NCBI GenBank assembly: GCA_018380195.1
Contig: JAGZUC010000009.1
Coordinates: forward strand, 1 to 64,000
DNA: 64,000 bases
Direction of reading: 5' to 3'
From: Collinsella sp.
GTDB taxonomy: Bacteria > Actinomycetota > Coriobacteriia > Coriobacteriales > Coriobacteriaceae
Shown here: positions 60,308 to 64,000 of the stretch, in pieces
Numbering within the stretch: the first letter of the stretch is position 1
Layout of the letters: every line of letters begins with the position of its first letter
Made by a program: the position numbers and the translations under genes
The notes under the pieces: generated by a model
Seen by the model: only the letters and a program-made list of their open reading frames with translations
Told to the model about the DNA's origin: nothing
Database searches by the model: none

Positions 60308-61552
60308 CTATCTCTTTTCCCCGAACCATTCTTGCGTCTGTTTCCCCAAAACAAAAGACTGATAAATAAGGCAAATAGCATTGGATATAAGCGCCGTTAC
60401 AGTAGGGCCATTTAAGCCAAACAACACTTGCGCGGGAGCCATGACAGCAACAGCACTGATTAAGGACAATATGCTGCCAACAAATACCCCTCGGTAATTA
60501 TCAAGAGAAACCAGCAAATCGTTGACAAACCAAGCAATGCCAGTCAAAAAGGCACAAGCCAACATAGGCTGAAGGAGATCAGAATGTTTGGCTATTCCAG
60601 TGCCATAAAACAAAGACAGCAATAATTTGCCGAAAAAGAAAAGGGCAACTGCTGATATGACGCCGACAAATAAAATACCGGCAAGTATTTTACCTATAAG
60701 CGTAAAAAAGGACTTTTCCCTAGAATAGTAACGCTCTACTAAATAACCTAATAAAGGATTATAGATATACGTCGCACCCATTTGGATAATTGCCACGGGA
60801 GCAGCAACTGATGCATAAATGCCTAGAGCAGAATCTCCGAATGTATAAGATAGATACTGCCTTGGAATATTCGGCGCCGCAGAAGCAGCAATGCCGCCCA
60901 GAACGATGGGCAAACAGCCACATAGGAAAGATCTGACCTTCGCTTGGGTAATTCCAAGCTTGATTGCAGAGATTCGATTTGATCTCGGATAATCGTAAAT
61001 AACACCGATACCTATAGTCACTACCGTCATTAGCAACAATGCACCTTCGAGGCTATTTAACAGCCCAAAGACAACAATGAACGAAAGGAGAGAACCAATG
61101 CCCTGCATTATGAGGGATTTCCCAATATAGTCCATCCTATGGCCAACCTGATCATTGGCATGCATGACATCAATAACTAAGCCGGCGGTTTTATAGAGAG
61201 CATACAAAAGAACAGCAGGCACCGTATCAATACGACACGTCGCAATGGAATAGACGGCCAACATTGCAAACGCCATAAACGTAGTAAAGAAACGAAAAGT
61301 CAGGTATTCACCAGCAGAGTTTTTCCTTTCAACATCTGCAATTTGTACCGTGTACATCCTGTATTGGGCCAATTGAGAAAACATGTTGAAAATAGACATA
61401 GCAAGGGAATAAATTCCAGCAGCACTATATCCATCAGACAGTCGAACGACCAATATAGTGATTAGCCATTGACAGCCTAAATTCGTCAACGAGCCAACGG
61501 TATTCCAGAACATATTGTGTTTAATCGAAAGAGTCTTCTCTGTGGCTTCCAC
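60308..61552 (-). CDS. Wzx/MATE-type polysaccharide flippase
   Basis: The protein has 414 aa from the GTG at 61552 (AGAAGGGC upstream). About 12 membrane helices; the N-terminal NMFWNTVGSLTNLGCQWLITILVVRLS is typical of oligosaccharide flippases of the MOP superfamily. It likely flips a lipid-linked repeat unit, a route distinct from the Wzm/Wzt exporter at the left of the region. Confidence 0.85.
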   Translation of the reverse strand: MEATEKTLSIKHNMFWNTVGSLTNLGCQWLITILVVRLSDGYSAAGIYSLAMSIFNMFSQLAQYRMYTVQIADVERKNSAGEYLTFRFFTTFMAFAMLAVYSIATCRIDTVPAVLLYALYKTAGLVIDVMHANDQVGHRMDYIGKSLIMQGIGSLLSFIVVFGLLNSLEGALLLMTVVTIGIGVIYDYPRSNRISAIKLGITQAKVRSFLCGCLPIVLGGIAASAAPNIPRQYLSYTFGDSALGIYASVAAPVAIIQMGATYIYNPLLGYLVERYYSREKSFFTLIGKILAGILFVGVISAVALFFFGKLLLSLFYGTGIAKHSDLLQPMLACAFLTGIAWFVNDLLVSLDNYRGVFVGSILSLISAVAVMAPAQVLFGLNGPTVTALISNAICLIYQSFVLGKQTQEWFGEKR

Positions 61553-61596
61553 AAATATAAGCGCCCTTCTGAACAAGTCGCGATTCGGATACGAAG

Positions 61597-62562
61597 CTAT
61601 TTTGCTTCTTTAATCATGTTTAAAATCAAAAGAAACAGCCAATTCGGTACAAGTCGCATAATGATTTCAGCTTTAGCAATGGACGGGCAAGCTCGTCGAT
61701 ATTTAAGCAAGCCAATTATGGAGCGTCGCTCTCTTGCATCGGCGAACCCCATTATTTCCTTTAGGTGCGGTGAATCAGGAAATCTTTCGGCAAATTGCTT
61801 AGCTGTATCAACCCTGTTTTTAACTCTTGTTAAATACCAATCATCTTTTGAAGCAACACCCGCAAGGAATCCAGTTTCATTCCCGCCATGTCGACGATAC
61901 TTAACCAAGGGAGTCGTTGTAAAACTGCACTTCCCCAGTTCGCTGCAGCCCAATGTCAACCACAAATCATGTGCAGTGGATTCCGGAAAGGGAATCATCG
62001 ACTTAGCAGCACTCGCATCTAGCATGAGAGCCATACCAATGCCGTAGCATACACTTGCAGCCTGAATAGTAATATCCTCTCCGGAGCACCAATTTACTTC
62101 AGGAGAATTTGGATGAGCTTTTCTGTAGCTCTCTACCAGCATGTTTCCGTTTTCGTCGATTACCGATCTATCGCAAACATCAAGAATTGAGCCTTCTTCT
62201 AGCATATGGTTGAGCGAAACTTGAACTCTGTTAGGCTCCCAAATATCATCTTGATCGCAAAATACTACGTAATCCCCTTCTGCCAAAGAGAGTAGTGCCT
62301 CGAACGATTTGACATAACCGAGATTTTTATCGCCATGATAATAACGATAGGCGTTTTTCTTTATATGCTCTTGGATAAACCCCTCTAAAGAGGCCGATTC
62401 GGGGCAGTCATTTCTGACCAAAAGCGTAACCGGAAACGTTTGTTCATCAATCGAATCAAGTTGAGCGGCGAAAAACTTAAGATCAGGTTTATATGCTGAA
62501 AGAAGTACGCATACGCCTGTACCATTTCCCTTTTCTATTTCCAAAAATCCTCCCAAAGTCAT
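61597..62562 (-). CDS. GT2 rhamnosyltransferase-like glycosyltransferase
   Basis: The protein has 321 aa; an SD-supported TTG at 62544 may be the true start. VLLSAYKPDLKFFAAQLDSIDEQ, VFCDQDDIWEPNRV (metal-binding DQDD) and a HDLWL block mark GT2 rhamnosyltransferase-type enzymes (WbbL/RfbF look). It ends with a hydrophobic helix. It is upstream of the flippase in the same direction. Confidence 0.88.
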   Translation of the reverse strand: MTLGGFLEIEKGNGTGVCVLLSAYKPDLKFFAAQLDSIDEQTFPVTLLVRNDCPESASLEGFIQEHIKKNAYRYYHGDKNLGYVKSFEALLSLAEGDYVVFCDQDDIWEPNRVQVSLNHMLEEGSILDVCDRSVIDENGNMLVESYRKAHPNSPEVNWCSGEDITIQAASVCYGIGMALMLDASAAKSMIPFPESTAHDLWLTLGCSELGKCSFTTTPLVKYRRHGGNETGFLAGVASKDDWYLTRVKNRVDTAKQFAERFPDSPHLKEIMGFADARERRSIIGLLKYRRACPSIAKAEIIMRLVPNWLFLLILNMIKEAK

Positions 62563-62919
62563 GTTTTCAAGATTAGCAAAGCAATCATTAGAGATTTAAG
62601 GTGTTGTTTATTACGCTCAAAAAAGACAGGAGAAGGCTCGGCCTTTAGATAATACATGGCGGCAAATTGAATGGTGCTCCCGTAATTTTTAACACCAACA
62701 CCGGCATCTCGCCCCCCCCTAGAGGGAGCGAGATGGTTGGCTTTTCAAAATAATCTGAAAAGGAAGCTCGTAGAGAATTAAAATCCTGCGCACCGGAAGT
62801 GCATACAGTTTATGACTGCCTTCTCATGAAACCGCTTGCCAAATCAAAGCACCTCAATTGGAAAAGAGTCCCTTAAGAATCAGTGTCTTTCTCCCACCTT
62901 TAAAGACACTTGTCCAATA
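62563..62919. other. Intergenic stretch with one hairpin
   Basis: No gene is seen in this 357-base gap. A GC-rich hairpin, CATCTCGC (62705-62712) and GCGAGATG (62728-62735), is the only structure; it lies downstream of the L,D-transpeptidase stop and may end its transcript. The remainder should hold the promoter of the GT2 gene. Confidence 0.45.
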
Positions 62920-64000
62920 TCAATAGGTAACAACCTTTGTTCCATAAGGAATGTTATCGTAAATCCATTTTGCGTTCTGGATCTCAAGGCGTACACATCC
63001 TGCAGAGGATGGAACGCCCATCGTGGGATCCATCACCCGGTTACTGTTGACGTAGTAGAGCGAAGAATGGAATAGATAATCACCGTAGAACTGTGTGTAG
63101 TAATAGCAAGTATATCCATGCCCAAAGGAGTATCCCTTTCCGTAGACTTGGTACTCCCCTATCACAGTTGGCGTACTGGCTTTTCCCGTCGAACATACAT
63201 ATCGACGGTTTAAGGACCAATTATTCCATGACCCAGTGTAGATGCTCGTGATACAACGCGACGTATCGACAAGTATCAGCCAATTTGTATTGCTTGAATA
63301 ACTTTGAGCTTTAGCGTCCATATAGTCTGACACCCACGCGCCGTTAGCCATGAAGTAATTCCAGGATCCGTCCACAACGCGCCAGCCAGTAGCCATAGCC
63401 CCACTAGCATCAAGCCAATACCAGGTGCCGCCCAAATTGAGCCATCCTGTCTGCATATAACCAGACGAATTCAAGTAATACCAATATCCGTTAACGGCAA
63501 CCCAACCGGTTTTCATAACGTAAGTGGATGGATCTAAATAGAACCAGGAGCCATCCTTGCTCAGCCAGCCAGATCGTGCATGGCCAGCGGTCTCATCAAA
63601 GAAGTACCATTTTCCGTTAACGTTCTGCCAGCCGACGCTCAAGGAGCCATTAGTCGGATCAGCATAGAAAATGCAGCCACCAAGCGTCACGAAACCGCGC
63701 GCTTCGACCAATTCGCCATCGCCGTTTGAAGTAAATAACTTCCCATTGCGCAAAGTTCCGCACAACGAGCAGTCAGAACCAGCAAAAGCCTTAGACGGAC
63801 CATCCTGAACCGAGTCCTGGACATCTACCCATTCACGACAAGCAACAGCGCCTGAGCCTTTTGCATAATAGCTTTTCCCATTTACAGAAAAATGCCCGAG
63901 CAGCATTTTGCCGTCGACGGCAGGATCAAGATAATAGTATTGGCTACCGTCCTTCAGCCAACCCGTCTTTACAATACCCGATGCATTAGATGGCTCAGCG
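62920..64000 (-). CDS. Wall-binding-repeat L,D-transpeptidase, 5' end outside the window
   Basis: The frame is open to the right edge; the ATG at 63906 is internal, since repeats continue upstream of it. Choline-binding-type repeats (WYYLNSSGYMQTGW, about 20 residues each) fill the visible N-terminal two thirds. The C-terminal YkuD domain has HGYTCYYYT, His in FHSSLYYVN and the catalytic SAGCVRL, the Cys 25 residues from the end. It makes 3-3 crosslinks or attaches proteins to peptidoglycan. Related in its repeats to the amidase at 52654. Confidence 0.9.
   Translation of the reverse strand, partial: AEPSNASGIVKTGWLKDGSQYYYLDPAVDGKMLLGHFSVNGKSYYAKGSGAVACREWVDVQDSVQDGPSKAFAGSDCSLCGTLRNGKLFTSNGDGELVEARGFVTLGGCIFYADPTNGSLSVGWQNVNGKWYFFDETAGHARSGWLSKDGSWFYLDPSTYVMKTGWVAVNGYWYYLNSSGYMQTGWLNLGGTWYWLDASGAMATGWRVVDGSWNYFMANGAWVSDYMDAKAQSYSSNTNWLILVDTSRCITSIYTGSWNNWSLNRRYVCSTGKASTPTVIGEYQVYGKGYSFGHGYTCYYYTQFYGDYLFHSSLYYVNSNRVMDPTMGVPSSAGCVRLEIQNAKWIYDNIPYGTKVVTY

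Noticed and set aside
1..64000. Prophage or plasmid segment
   Set aside because: There are no integrase, capsid, terminase or replication genes; two tRNA genes are present but no attachment duplication was found beside them.

Overview
The window reads as a chromosomal piece of a high-GC Gram-positive gut actinobacterium of the Coriobacteriia, most likely Collinsella. The reasons are the gene content (rpsP-khpA-rimM-trmD-lepB, rplU-rpmA-obg-nadD-yqeK-rsfS, a complete mreB-mreC-mreD-mrdA-rodA block, fused AroE-AroK and RmlC-RmlD proteins), frequent TTG starts, and wall-binding-repeat enzymes beside a LicD protein. Genus assignment is inference; no marker gene search was possible.

Left end (1-3870): a lower-GC accessory island. 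An SdpI/DUF1648-like membrane gene leaves the window on the left. Divergent from it is a translationally coupled three-gene cluster: a putative RiPP precursor with a strict six-residue Asn-Ala-Asn-x-x-x repeat, a radical SAM protein with a Cys-rich C-terminus, and a methyltransferase with the NPP motif of amide/amine N-methylating enzymes. A broken ABC-exporter start and an unassigned GC-rich scrap follow. This cluster is the best candidate for an undescribed system.

Core block on the minus strand (3871-32881): ppsR-glyS-glyQ, lepB-trmD-rimM-khpA-rpsP, the ribosome-assembly/NAD block, a B12/radical-SAM pair (TIGR03960 plus DUF2344), the rod-shape operon, a TPR protein, cyclophilin, a zinc-ribbon protein, a P-type ATPase and tRNA-Arg(CCG). 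dinB is the only plus-strand gene here. Between dinB and rsfS lies a REP-associated tyrosine transposase (RAYT) surrounded by copies of a 33-nt palindrome-ended repeat.

Aromatic operon (33086-41650, plus strand): aroF, tyrA, aroB, aroA, aroC, pheA, aroE-aroK and aroQ, that is, all seven shikimate steps plus both committed steps to Tyr and Phe. A leader hairpin sits before aroF and a repeat pair sits between aroC and pheA. tRNA-Arg(TCT) follows on the other strand.

Surface polysaccharide region (41886-64000): Wzm/Wzt-type ABC export, a polyprenyl-type glycosyltransferase, dTDP-rhamnose synthesis (rmlA, rmlB, rmlCD) interrupted by an AT-richer DUF4869/P-loop gene pair, then a lower-GC stretch with a double-domain GT2, a wall-binding-repeat amidase, a DUF2304-GT2 pair, a DUF2142 membrane protein, GT4, LicD, a Wzx-like flippase, another GT2 and a partial wall-binding-repeat L,D-transpeptidase at the right edge. 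Together these look like synthesis, export, decoration and wall attachment of a rhamnose-containing, possibly phosphocholine-modified glycan.
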